Source: Kalaharituber pfeilii
Taxonomy: Eukaryota; Ascomycota; Pezizomycetes; Pezizales; Pezizaceae
Assembly (NCBI GenBank): GCA_015179045.1
Contig: WHUZ01000041.1
Coordinates: forward strand, 471,358 to 535,357
DNA: 64,000 nucleotides
Reading direction: 5' to 3'
The position numbers and the translations under genes were made by a program. Under the pieces are notes generated by a model. It ran no database searches, had not been told where the DNA came from, and saw only the letters and a program-made list of their open reading frames with translations. This document shows, in pieces, positions 10,491 to 20,274 of this stretch; the stretch's first letter is position 1; each line of letters opens with the position of its first letter.

Positions 10491-10589
10491 GCAGATCTAT
10501 TGATATTGGCATGTACATAGAATGAATATATTCCCTAAACGATTAATTAAATTGGGGCAGCACCTAGAAAGGCGCAGAGCCCTAACCAT

Positions 10590-10880
10590 ATAGTATTGCA
10601 ATTGCATCCTGACAGTATAGTAATACAATTGCGCCCTGACAGTACAGTAACGCAATTGCATCCTGATTGAACATTATTGCAATTGCGTCCTGGCGGTATA
10701 GAGGTGAAATTGTATTGTCCTGACAGTATAGTAATACAATTGCACCCTGACAGTACAGTAATGCAATTGCGTCCTGATTTTATATCATTGCAATTGCGTC
10801 CTGGTGGTATAATGGTGCTGTTGCGTCCTGATAATACTAGTTCTCATATGCGTCTGAATACATAACATCAATAGTTGTGT
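10590..10880. repeat. ~34-bp minisatellite with GCAATTGC palindrome
   Basis: About eight units of the type GCAATTGCGTCCTGACAG followed by TATAGTAATA. Each carries the palindromic GCAATTGC/ACAATTGC core. Confidence 0.8.
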
Positions 10881-12550
10881 CCTGGCATTGACCTCATGGT
10901 ACCAACGTCAGGACGCGCATGACGCCAAAAAGACAAGACGGTCCTGGGACGTACCTATATGGCTTCCTGACGCACTTTTTTCTTTCCTGATGGCCAGACC
11001 TGTGCCTTCCTCCGCAGCGACCGATAGCGTTTGTGCCTCTCCCGTAATCGATATCCTCATTCTAACTCATACTTCCGGATATCCGGTTGCGTCAGACAGC
11101 ATCTGAACTTTGTACACCTAGGCTGGTAGCCTGTTTGTGAGGTTATGTAACAACCCCCCAAAAAAGACTTGGTGAAGTGGCCAGTGTGGCAATTTGGTTG
11201 GTGATGCTGGGTCGTTTCTTGTCCGATTATCTGAGAGGCTGACAATGTGTCGATTCATATTTCTCCTTCCTGCTTTCTTCATACCCAAATTTCTTGCTTC
11301 TCTCGCGCTGCTCCCTCTACTTTCCGTCACTGTATGGGCGAGCCTCTCTTCAAAGATACAGGCCTCCTTCTCGGTATCGTCCCCCACTTCTCCCAATCCA
11401 ATTACTCGTTCCTATATTCATTTCGTCGCACACTTATATGCACATAACCGCTACACAAGCGAGATTAATACGCCTCACAACTATAGTCTTAAGTACGAAC
11501 AGGGAAGAGCTTCATAGAAATGATCGTTTGTAGAGACGATCGGTAGATTTTGCAATCACCATGATGAAGTAGTGACCTGGACACTCAGAAAACCGCTCCA
11601 GAAAGCGCAATCAAGCAACATAGGTCCTTTGTAGGGGAGAGGTCATAGTGCCGGTAGCATTAAGGGTCGTGGGGGGTAGGGTCGTTTCCGTGGTGGTGAC
11701 GTATGGGTACCGTGAGAGCGATAGTAGTGTCGACAGAGGCAGGGGGTGGTGAGGGTGATCTTTGACTAGGCTTGCTTCCCTGTTGGTCTGTGCCAAGAAG
11801 GCTTCACGTTACTAGTTAGTGTGCGCGTAGCTTGGTCAGCAAAATGATAATTTGGCGCAGCTGGGAGATGACGAGAAGAATTGATCGCTGCAAGGACCGC
11901 GCTGGTATGAGTCAAGTGATGACACGGTGGACAAGTTCACATCTACGGCCATAGACTGAAGAAAACGAGGCATCCCGTCCGCTCTGCCATATCTAAGCTT
12001 CAGATCGCCAAGCTAGTACTACGGTGGGTGACCACGTGGGAATCCTTGGTGCTGTAGATCTTTTTTTACTTTTCTTTTTGTTTGATTATTAAATATGTTC
12101 CCTGTACTCACCAGCAAGTTGGAGCATTTACGTATAAATGGGGTTTTGCTTCGTTTTTCAATCAAAAGGTGTTGGGAAAAGACGTGGAGTTCTAGGAGAA
12201 TGTAAGTTGCATGTATGCAGAACCTTGCCTCCAGATCTGAATGGAAGCTACCGACGGGTTTCGTTCTTTCCCACGCGGTACAGTTTAAGAATTGGACAGC
12301 TCCGGCAGAAGTGAGTGTTCCACTCGGCAGGGCTGTTTTACTCCAGGTTCTACAACTCAAGGACCAGAGACATACCGAAAGCACTGTAGCACGCGGGGAT
12401 AGTAACGCTGGCATACTGCCGAACCTCTCATATTGGGACCTACCATAGTCCTATTTGATCATCTTTGCCGGCCCAAACCAATTGGGCGGGTGGTGGTTGA
12501 ATATTTTGTCCTATTGGATCCAACCCGCCGGTCCAACCTTATCCAATATA
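10881..12550. other. No recognisable gene
   Basis: Several open frames of 60-130 codons overlap on both strands, but none shows a known motif or convincing exon structure. I see no terminal repeats or polyadenylated insertions. Confidence 0.4.
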
Positions 12551-12559
12551 ACAGGTTTG

Positions 12560-13050
12560 ACTGTAAGAGAGACCCAGGTGATAGTCCTGTACAAGGTTGC
12601 ACAGCATAGAAGAGCAATTTCAGACATGGCGCTCAAAGCGATGTGCGTGAAGGGACCTACAGGCATTGAGGGTAACGAAATGACGGAGAGATTCGGAGCT
12701 CACCACATTAAGAGGAACAAGAGATACAGGAATTTTTTTTTTTTTTTTTTTTTTTATTTCATTACTCGCGTGCCGCCTGATAGGCTACGGCGAGGTGTTA
12801 GGTACATAAAGAACAAATAGTAACTGATAAATCATAAAGAGACGTAGAGTGTGTGAAGCAAAGAAACTAGCTCGCTGCCCAGTCCAACACCTCAACCAGT
12901 TTCATCCCCTCCTTCTCCCCCTCTTTCTTCTTCCCCTTCTCCCCCCCCTTTGGCATCTTAAGAGATACAGGAAGCTACTTATTGTCAGCAAGCGGAAAAG
13001 CAGGCTTCAACGCCTGGCCAATACAGGACCTTGTGCCAGGCAGTGAACAA
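12560..13050 (+). pseudogene. Old LINE RNase H relic
   Basis: Ignoring the insertion at 12733-12959, the frame reads through TGIEGNEMTERFGAHHIK and then a basic tail to a stop at about 13050. GIEGNE followed by a modified A-D is the typical motif near the end of LINE or retroviral-type RNase H. The rest of the element is not recognisable, so it predates the truncated LINEs around it. Confidence 0.5.
12733..12959 (-). mobile_element. 5'-truncated LINE 3' end (tail A), 227 bp
   Basis: Minus strand: a short coding tail, 3'UTR, A tail with inner stem GCCT/AGGC, and poly(A). The perfect TSD AAGAGATACAGGAA lies at 12719-12732 and 12960-12973. Confidence 0.9.
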
Positions 13051-13664
13051 CGGAACGTAGCAAAGGCCAGCACCTCCTCCAGCGCAGTACACGGACCAAT
13101 GAAGATCGCTACGCAGGATCGGGGTGAGGCGGCAGGCAGCAAGTACTCAGGTTCGAAGAGGCAGACGTTTGAGCGGGCGTTACAGCGGGTCAGCGAGTGC
13201 CGAATCAGGGGAGCCCTTCCCCGTGCGTCTCTAAGCCTTAAGGAAGCAACTGCAGATTTGGCTTCCATCGAAGGAACGGGAAATTGATAGATTGAAACAA
13301 TCAGTGGAGGAGAAGCCAGGTGGAGAAAGGCGGGATTTGAATTCGGTATTAGGTTTCTTAAATTCGTGAAAGTCAGTGCCATGTTCCACAGACCCACAAA
13401 AGCTGAAGTACCGAGACTGGTCTCTGCTACGTGAATATATCCTCTTATCGTGAGGCGTAAGTACCACATGTACACGTATTTGTCTATCTAAAACCTTTCT
13501 TATGACAAAATGTTTATTGCAGGGAGGGGGGGGGGGAATATATTTCGCTTCATTTCCGTTCATGGCGCCTTATAGGCAGCTCCTATAACTCCCTGGATGT
13601 CCTCAGCAGGAGATGAAAGTAAGGACCAATGAGCGTAGAAGGCAACAAAGATGTCACCCGTCCC

Positions 13665-13669
<5 letters not shown>
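13051..13669. other. No recognisable gene
   Basis: A plus-strand frame (12982-13287) stays open but matches nothing I know. A run of 10-11 G lies near 13530. Confidence 0.35.
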
Positions 13670-13702
<33 letters not shown>

Positions 13703-14250
13703 TCTTTTTTTTTTAATATCATTACTCGCTTGCCGCCCTATGGGCTATGGCGAGATGTAGTTACATGATAGTAAGGAGGTAAGAATGGTGAAGAGGAATA
13801 GTGGCAGAAAATAGGTGAAATAGAACGAAAATCAGACGAAATGAAGAAGTGGCGGTCTAAATGACAAGTTAATCTCTTTCTTCCAACCTGGCCATTAGGG
13901 CGAGCAGTGGGTCTCCCTCCTGTTCCGGCGGGTTCAGGAGGTCTTCCCTCCCTCCCGGCCATATCCTGTTTTTCCAGACTCAGCACTTTTCCAGCAGGTG
14001 GCTGGTTGTCTCCTCCCGTTCCCTGCACCAGCGGCAGTCCGGGGTGTCGGCTTTCCCTACTTTGTGTCTCCATGCTTTGTATGTTGGAACTTCCTTGGTG
14101 CAGGGTGCAGTCGACGGAACAGGTAATCGCTTCATTATTTCTTTACAGTACATTAATATGTCTAGGAGGCTATAATAAAAGCGGGTTGCATTGAGCGGTA
14201 AGTGGTGCAGCACGAGACCTGAGCGGTCCGACCAGTTCAAGTTCATAACC
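13670..14250 (-). mobile_element. 5'-truncated LINE (tail A)
   Basis: It begins with a long interrupted poly(T), then the reversed A tail, a 3'UTR, and minus-strand coding for the ORF2 C-terminus with KADTPDCRWC and H-x4-C (TTSHLLEKC). I could not place a confident TSD, so the right limit is approximate. Confidence 0.75.
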
Positions 14251-14605
14251 GACGCGGCGTCGCAGGACCAGAATATTGAGCTCGGAGTTTAGTGGTGACG
14301 CAGATATAGAAGGAGACCCTCAGCTGCTGTTGATTGCTATTTAGTTTAATGCTTGAACTCAAGTGTTACATCTATGGTCACGGAAGGGGCGCGCTTCGCC
14401 TTGGTGATTTTCTTCTGAAGAAGGGAAAAATAAGACAAGGAACTAGATCTATTCACCTTGTATTTTTCTAAATTATTTCTTGTCCTATTATTCGAAACGG
14501 AAGCATGATTTTTTACTAGTCTCATGTCGCTGTTTTACCCTGGGTAGTAAGCATTTGCTTATGTGACGATATTCTCTACTTATTCAGGGTAAGGTATCGA
14601 GGTCC
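14251..14605. other. No recognisable gene
   Basis: Nothing beyond short chance frames and T-rich DNA is visible. Confidence 0.35.
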
Positions 14606-14619
14606 AAAGCTAATGTATC

Positions 14620-15027
14620 TTTTTTTTTTTTTTTTTTATATCAGTACTCGCGTGCCGCCCAATGGGCTATGGCGAGGGTCTTTATTAAGGAAAGTAAGAC
14701 TAAGCCAAGCCAAAACTAACTACCTAACTACATGTGGTGCCCGCGGATCCCTCCATGTTGCGGGTGGCGCCCAGTATGATCTCCTACTTCCGTCCCCTCT
14801 CCGACTCATACCGGACACATTTGTGCCATCGTCCGCTCAATCTCACCCTCTCAATCTCCACTTCCTTCTCCAGGTAAATCACCACCGAGCTTGTCTTTTT
14901 GCCCTCCTCCTCCAACACACCCTTCTTCCTGAGCCAGCGAATCCCCTTTAACTTCCCTAGCTCCCTATTCGCTGCTCCCAACCACTGTTTTACCTTCCCC
15001 AAATCCTTCCTCAGTGGGATTCCGTGT
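14620..15027 (-). mobile_element. 5'-truncated gag-only retroposon (tail A)
   Basis: Minus strand: the conserved C-terminal domain of a LINE ORF1-like protein (HGIPLRKDLGKVKQWLGAA, IRWLRKK, SSVVIYLEKEV, VRLSGRWHKC), ending in ESERGRK-stop, then directly the 3'UTR, A tail and poly(A). No RT is present. The perfect TSD AAAGCTAATGTATC lies at 14606-14619 and 15028-15041. Confidence 0.9.
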
Positions 15028-15276
15028 AAAGCTAATGTATCGATACCTAATGCAAGAGTTTTATCAGCTTCTAATAGACATTTAATGCTATTGAAACTTG
15101 GAGACAACAGAAAGAGCACAAATCTCACGTGGGGTTGAGAAACTCAATTGCCCTCTACGGAACCACTTTTATATATAAATAAACCGGACTTTTCACGAGC
15201 TCTTCTCAACCATAGCTGCCCTCATTAAAGCAGCTTTTCAAGCTACGAAACATTTCACTTCATCGAACAAAACCAG

Positions 15277-15508
15277 TCAAGAAGTCACGCTTTCGAGCGG
15301 AGAGAATTCATTAATTAATTACAGAAGAAGTCTCCAGTATGCACAGGACCCGTGGCTTATATGTCCTTCACAGCGACCTTCACAATTGCCACAGTAAAAA
15401 CTTTTCACACGCCACAGTCAACCATCAGTCAACCCGCCGGCCTATAATTCCTCCCGCCGCCCTATAATTCCTCCGTGTCGGTGCTAGGATTACACCGTCG
15501 GTTCAACA
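15277..15508 (-). repeat. Copia 3' LTR
   Basis: Ends with GGTTCAACA on the plus strand (TGTTGAACC in element orientation). It differs from the 5' LTR mainly by a repeat-unit loss in the CCGGCCTATAATTCCTCC tandem and a few substitutions, which suggests a young insertion. Confidence 0.92.
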
Positions 15509-15625
15509 CCCCCTCTTAATCTAGCACCCATTGAAAGTCAATACCCATTATTGCCAGCCACGGTCCACCAGTCCACATGAACGCTCCCAACATTATATTT
15601 CCTTCCAGATCTTGGTCCCATCTTT

Positions 15626-17458
15626 TCAATATTTCCTCCCAATCATCATTCCTAGGTCCTCTTTGAACTTCGTAAACTTCTGTCCTGTTAATACCTTGGT
15701 TAGTCCATCAGCTGGATTCTCCTTCCCTGATATCCACGAAACAAGAAGCTCTCCATTCTCCACACATTCCCTGACGAAGTGATGGCGCCGCCTGATGTGC
15801 TTAGTCCGCTGGTGGAATTCCGGGTTGTCTGACAGTTTGCAGGCCCCGGTACTGTCTGAAAACACATGTGGGACACATGTGTCTCTGCTGTCTAGGTCCT
15901 TCAATATTTTTCCCCACCATAAGGCCTCTTGTGCAGCCTCCCCCAGAGCTATATATTCCGCTTCAGTAGAGGAAAGGGTCACCACATCCTGCTTTCTACT
16001 CTGCCATCCCAGGGGTGCATCTCCCAACATTACCAGAATACCCGTGGTTGCTTTTTCCTCCAATTGTTCCTCACCCGCATCGGTTATTATTCTGAGATCT
16101 TGTCCGAGTCCCTTACCTAACTCTATCCCTTCATTTGCGGTCCCAAGAAGGTAAGCTGCCACCCGTCTTGCTGCTTGCAGATCTGATTCTGATGGTGATG
16201 CTGTTCTCCTGGATAACCTACTGACTGCATACCTGATGTCAGGGCGGCAGATGCGAGCTATGAAGAGTAGTGCCCCTATAAGAGACTGAAAGGGTTTTGG
16301 ATTCGGCAGAGGTGTCCCATTCATTTCTAGGTCCTGGTATGGGTGAGGTGCATGCTGAATGATTCCATGTTGCTGGCAAACCTCTCGGATCGCTGTTGCC
16401 ATTGAAAGCATGACTGTTTCTGAGCTCCAGCTAAGGTGCACTCCAAGGAATAGACTGGGCTTGCCTTTCCGTTCGACTGTAACATATGTTGATAGGTGTT
16501 TGACGAGCTGTTCACATTCGTCTTGCGAGGCAAACGTTCCGAGCAGGTCATCAACATGGACAGTTATGACGGTTGTGTTACTGAAGTATAGGCCTAAATC
16601 ATCCTTGCATTGGGAGAGCCCAGCTGAAAGTAGTAAGTCATGGAGGACAGTATTCCAATTCCGTGCCGCTTGCTTTAATCCGTAGAGTGCCTTCTTGAGT
16701 CTCCAGGCTCGAGTACCAGTAAAATGTGAGTCTTTAATATAGAGTTCTTCAGTAACTGGTGAATTCAGGTATGCAGCTTCTATATCAAATTGCTCAACTA
16801 CCCAGTTTCTCTGTATTGCTCGGTGAAGTGCGAGTCGCCAGGATTCGGCCCTGCAGACTGGTGCAAATGTCTCGTGGTAATCGATTCCAGGTCGTTGAGT
16901 AAATCCTCTGGCTGTAAGCCTTGCTTTATACCTCTTGGGGTTTGTGGGATCTAGCTCTGACTTGATTCGGAGTACTACCTTTGTATCTACTGTTGTGGCT
17001 CCTGCTGGTACCTCATCTACCCACTCAAAAACTTGGTATTTCTCTAGCTGCTTAAGCTCTCGCTGAAGTGCGTCCTGCCAATGATTTGCCTCCGGCCTCT
17101 GTAGTGCCTCTTGAATAGTCAGACACGCTTCTGTTACATAGGTGGAGGGGTCCGAGGGGTCGAATCGTTTGATTGGTTTTGGGACTCTGGTCGGCCTCTC
17201 ATCACTTATAGATTTTGACGCTTGGAACTCTTGTTGTAGCTGGAATTCTGCCGCTCGTTGTCTTGCTGCTTCCGGGAAGGTATCACCATACTTTTGCCAC
17301 CAAGGTTCTGATTGCTCTGGCAAATTCATAGGTTGGCTTGATGATGCTGGTGGTGGCAGTCTCAACTGAGTCACCGGTTTCGCCGTACTTCTCGCTACCC
17401 CGGTTGTTGATTCTTGAGAGACCTGCTTTGCCGGTGTTTGAGGGAACTGACCTGGCAT
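15626..17458 (-). CDS. Copia polyprotein, RT and RNase H part
   Basis: A 610-codon open frame. It has a proline-rich linker, then copia-type reverse transcriptase (VFEWVDEVPAGATTVDTKVV, RLTARGFTQRPGIDYHETFA, EQFDIEAAYLNSPV, KKALYGLKQAARNW) with the active site VHVDDLLG. The RNase H has TDAG, SSTEAEYIALGEAA and FSDSTGACKL, then the hallmark GKENPADGLTK near the end. It should belong to one polyprotein with the upstream gag-integrase part, but frame changes near 17540 and 17800 separate them. All RT and RNase H motifs look intact. Confidence 0.92.
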   Translation of the reverse strand: MPGQFPQTPAKQVSQESTTGVARSTAKPVTQLRLPPPASSSQPMNLPEQSEPWWQKYGDTFPEAARQRAAEFQLQQEFQASKSISDERPTRVPKPIKRFDPSDPSTYVTEACLTIQEALQRPEANHWQDALQRELKQLEKYQVFEWVDEVPAGATTVDTKVVLRIKSELDPTNPKRYKARLTARGFTQRPGIDYHETFAPVCRAESWRLALHRAIQRNWVVEQFDIEAAYLNSPVTEELYIKDSHFTGTRAWRLKKALYGLKQAARNWNTVLHDLLLSAGLSQCKDDLGLYFSNTTVITVHVDDLLGTFASQDECEQLVKHLSTYVTVERKGKPSLFLGVHLSWSSETVMLSMATAIREVCQQHGIIQHAPHPYQDLEMNGTPLPNPKPFQSLIGALLFIARICRPDIRYAVSRLSRRTASPSESDLQAARRVAAYLLGTANEGIELGKGLGQDLRIITDAGEEQLEEKATTGILVMLGDAPLGWQSRKQDVVTLSSTEAEYIALGEAAQEALWWGKILKDLDSRDTCVPHVFSDSTGACKLSDNPEFHQRTKHIRRRHHFVRECVENGELLVSWISGKENPADGLTKVLTGQKFTKFKEDLGMMIGRKY

Positions 17459-17529
17459 AGTTGCCGAATCGATAGGTATTTGGACTGGTTTGGGTACTGA
17501 AAGTTCGATTGAAGGGTCTATTAGAGATG

Positions 17530-17805
17530 TTACTTGTGATTCTTTTCGGGGTTTAGGATTCTTAGCCAGGGTAACTCGTCTATTGGCAAAATGACTTTGT
17601 ATACCCCATATGTTGGTGTAAATCCTACTATCCGTGCCACCATTGCCTTATCACCTAGTTTGTTGTCTGTGTATGTATGGGCGAACACTTTCTCTCCAAA
17701 CGGTCTGAACTGCTGTCTTTGCACCTGAATATTGATACCAGGTACTGCGACCTCAAGTGGCGACTTGCCTTTCAATTGACCGGTGCGGAATTCTATTCTT
17801 GACAA
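17530..17805 (-). pseudogene. Copia integrase C-terminal segment, frameshifted
   Basis: This 91-codon frame carries the integrase C-terminal region (SPLEVAVPG, RPFGEKVFAHTYTDNKLGDK). It overlaps the end of the upstream frame, and its own end runs into a shifted frame that leads to the RT segment. Two small indels (near 17800 and 17540) best explain the breaks. Confidence 0.8.
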
Positions 17806-19624
17806 AAACCGAGTACTCCAAGGCTAGATTCCATGTATTCTTAGGCATTCCACTCCCATGCAAATTGGTCCTGACTAAGTCCATAAGTGTTCTGTTCAGT
17901 CTTTCAGCTACAGCGTTTGTCTCACTGTGATAGGGAACTGTGGGGTGGCTGATAATGCCTTGCTGTTCAAGCCATTGAAGGAAAGTTTTCGACTTGAACT
18001 CTCCTCCATGATCTGTCCTCAAGGCCCTTATTGGTTTCCCAGTCATGGTAGTGAATTGTTGAATCATCAACTGAAGTGTTTCAGCAGCAACTCCTTTGTT
18101 TGGAATCGATTTGGCGATGCACAGTCGAGAATAATCATCAATAAGGGTGACGAAGTACCGACAGTTATTGAGGCTCTGAATCGGAAGTGGTCCACAAATA
18201 TCTGAATGAATAAGTTCACCTATAGATGTCGTTCTGATCGACTCCTGGGCAGGGGATGGAGGCTTGCTCATCTTTCCTTTCATGCAGGCTTCGCATTGTA
18301 GTTGGGAAGTGTGGAGAGATGATGGAGCTTCTTGAATGTTCTTGAAAGCGGATAGGGGGAGATGGCCGTACCTTTCATGCCATTCACTCATACTTGCATG
18401 TGCTTCTTCTACCTTATTCTCGAACATGTATAGATTTCCTTCCTTCCTAAGCTTGCATTCTATGCCTTTAAGAGATATTTTCCTGCCAGCTTTTCCTATG
18501 TGCATTTCTGCCCCCTCGTTTTCAAGTACCCCTAAGCTCACAAGTCTCCGTGATAACTCTGGCACAACAAGCACATTATTTAGCCAAAGTCCGGCCACTA
18601 ATACTGTCCCAATATGAGATGAGTACATCCTAGTTCCTGCTGAGCTTTTAATAGGCTCTATATGAGGTTGCGCATCAATAAGGTCTTCTAGGTAGGGCGT
18701 CATATGTTGAGAACATGCTGAATCGAGAGCCCATGAAGCTTCGGAGGTGGTAGTTACAGTAGTACTGGCTTCGGTATTAAAGGCAAAGTTTAGCCATTCT
18801 GTAGTGTTCGTTTCGGTACTAGTTGATTCAGTTGTATTTGCTTGCTTGGAAGTTCGGTTTTGCTCTCTCTTCTTGGTTCGACACTCTGATTCGGTATGCG
18901 ATGTGCCTGGGAAGCCTCGAGCCTTACAAAATCCACATGGTATCCTGGTAGTGACAAAGGCAGCTGCCGGTTCAGGTTCATCCTTAGAGTTGTGCTTTTT
19001 GCTAGTAGGTCGCGAAATTTCCTTGAGTCTGAGAACCACATTCGAATATGTTGGTACGTCTTCCTTGGTTGTAATATTGTCGATAATATTGATATAGGGT
19101 TGAATTTTAGGAAGAGTGTTGAGTAATGCGGTCGCCTTCCAGGAATCAGTGATTGTGAAGTTCTTAATTCCCGCTGCTAGCGATGTAGTGCCGGCGGTGA
19201 CACTGGCGACACTGGTAGCTAACTTAAGCCAATGGGATTCGAAGGCCATGATATGGTCAGTAATCGTCATTTTTCGATCATCAAACCGTAATTGTACCAC
19301 ATTAAAAAACAGAGCAGCGAGATGGGTTCTAGTTCTTCCTTCGTAAGTTTCTTTAAGGATCTTCCAAGCTTCCGCTGCTGTTGATGCTCCTCTTATCATT
19401 AGTTGTGGCTCTTCTTCACAGCTTTCCATAATATAGTCTAGTGCTTTATCGCTTTTATCCTGCCATAAAGCGAGATCTGTTGAGTTGGAGGGTGGTTCGA
19501 TTTCGTTTCCAGTTACTATTTGAAGCAGCTTCTGTCTCCGAAGCTGGCGCGTGGCCTCAATGGCCCACGCAGGATAGTCATCTTCATTTGACAACTTTTT
19601 GGAGATGCGAGGGGTGATTTTCAC
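17753..19624 (-). CDS. Copia gag, protease and integrase
   Basis: It has a UBN2-like gag domain (NEDDYPAWAIEATRQL, TAAEAWKILKETYEGRT), a zinc knuckle (CGFC...H-x4-C), an aspartic protease (WALDSACSQHMTP), a GAG-pre-integrase motif (WHERYGHLPLSAF) and a DDE integrase with IHSDICGPL, LRTDHGGEFK and NAVAERLNRTLM. The natural N-terminus lies upstream near 19772 (MSSEGASSSSFSIAKS), but a 60-bp micro-retroposon at 19624-19683 separates it. The frame runs out at 17753, where a 1-nt shift moves the rest of the integrase into another frame. Confidence 0.9.
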   Translation of the reverse strand: MKITPRISKKLSNEDDYPAWAIEATRQLRRQKLLQIVTGNEIEPPSNSTDLALWQDKSDKALDYIMESCEEEPQLMIRGASTAAEAWKILKETYEGRTRTHLAALFFNVVQLRFDDRKMTITDHIMAFESHWLKLATSVASVTAGTTSLAAGIKNFTITDSWKATALLNTLPKIQPYINIIDNITTKEDVPTYSNVVLRLKEISRPTSKKHNSKDEPEPAAAFVTTRIPCGFCKARGFPGTSHTESECRTKKREQNRTSKQANTTESTSTETNTTEWLNFAFNTEASTTVTTTSEASWALDSACSQHMTPYLEDLIDAQPHIEPIKSSAGTRMYSSHIGTVLVAGLWLNNVLVVPELSRRLVSLGVLENEGAEMHIGKAGRKISLKGIECKLRKEGNLYMFENKVEEAHASMSEWHERYGHLPLSAFKNIQEAPSSLHTSQLQCEACMKGKMSKPPSPAQESIRTTSIGELIHSDICGPLPIQSLNNCRYFVTLIDDYSRLCIAKSIPNKGVAAETLQLMIQQFTTMTGKPIRALRTDHGGEFKSKTFLQWLEQQGIISHPTVPYHSETNAVAERLNRTLMDLVRTNLHGSGMPKNTWNLALEYSVFVKNRIPHRSIERQVAT

Positions 19625-19683
19625 CCTGCCATGGCGAACAGCTGCAAGCGGGGTTACGTGAAATAAAAAAAAAAAAAAAAAAA
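19624..19683 (+). mobile_element. Micro-retroposon, tail B, inside copia gag
   Basis: Contains only the B tail (CCCTGCCATGGCGAACAGCT, then GCAAGCGGGGTTACGTGAAAT) and about 19 A. The 13-bp TSD GGGGTGATTTTCA is perfect at 19611-19623 and 19684-19696. The copia element is itself recent, so this micro-retroposon family moved recently. Confidence 0.95.
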
Positions 19684-19799
19684 GGGGTGATTTTCAGTAC
19701 TTCGGAAATGTCGAGAGTTGACGTGGATTTCGCTATAGAGAAAGAAGAGGAGGAGGCGCCTTCTGACGACATAGTGGTAAGCAGCAAATGATGAGCTTG

Positions 19800-19935
19800 A
19801 CGAGTAATGGGCTCCGATGAGCGGCGATTGATGAGTGACGATGAGCGACGAGTGATAAGCTCCGATGAGCGACGAGTGATAGGCTCCGATGAGCGACGAG
19901 TGATAGGCTCCGATGAGCGACGAGTGATGAATAGG
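19800..19935. repeat. 26-bp tandem repeat in copia leader
   Basis: About four copies of CTCCGATGAGCGACGAGTG followed by ATAGG lie between the 5' LTR and gag, in the untranslated leader. Confidence 0.8.
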
Positions 19936-19960
19936 TAACGTGTTTGGCTAGTGGAGCTCC

Positions 19961-19972
19961 GGGCTCATAACC
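19961..19972 (-). promoter_or_regulatory. Copia primer-binding site, initiator tRNA-Met half-site
   Basis: Next to the 5' LTR the element sequence is GGTTATGAGCCC. Its complement GGGCTCATAACC matches the anticodon stem-loop of initiator tRNA-Met, not its 3' end. This is the arrangement of Drosophila copia, which primes with a cleaved tRNA half. Confidence 0.75.
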
Positions 19973-20223
19973 TCAAGAAGTCACGCTTTCGAGCGGAGAG
20001 AATTCATTAATTAATTACAGAAGAAGTCTCCAGTATGCACAGGACCCGTGACTTATATGTCCTTCACAGCGACCTTCACAATTGCCACAGTAAAAACTTT
20101 TCACACGCCACAGTCAACCATCAGTCAACCCGCCGGCCTATAATTCCTCCCGCCGGCCTATAATTCCTCCGCCGGCCTATAATTCCTCCGTGTCGGTGCT
20201 AGGATTACACCGTCGGTTCAACA
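19973..20223 (-). repeat. Copia 5' LTR
   Basis: 251 bp, starting TGTTGAACC in element orientation and ending next to the tRNA-Met half-site. It carries three copies of a CCGGCCTATAATTCCTCC-type repeat, against two in the 3' LTR. Confidence 0.92.
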
Positions 20224-20274
20224 ACCAGACCAAGGAGTGAGATGAAACCTATTTCCCGTGCTGCTCAGGGACAG

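Larger units (their letters stand above)
15277..20223 (-). mobile_element. Full-length Ty1/copia retrotransposon
   Basis: A 4947-bp LTR element read on the minus strand. The 5' LTR is 19973-20223 (251 bp) and the 3' LTR is 15277-15508 (232 bp). They are nearly identical; the 5' copy has one more roughly 20-bp repeat. The 5-bp TSD ACCAG flanks it at 15272-15276 and 20224-20228. A purine tract (AAGAGGGGG) abuts the 3' LTR. Domain order is gag, zinc knuckle, protease, integrase, RT, RNase H, which is the copia order. It landed about 50 bp past the stop of the gene at 20275-21169. It is non-autonomous now because of frameshifts and a micro-retroposon in gag. Confidence 0.95.

Noticed and set aside
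13670..14470. TSD CCTTGTATTTTT for the LINE at 13.67 kb (second copy near 14457)
   Set aside because: The match includes the T-run itself and the distance exceeds the recognisable LINE sequence.
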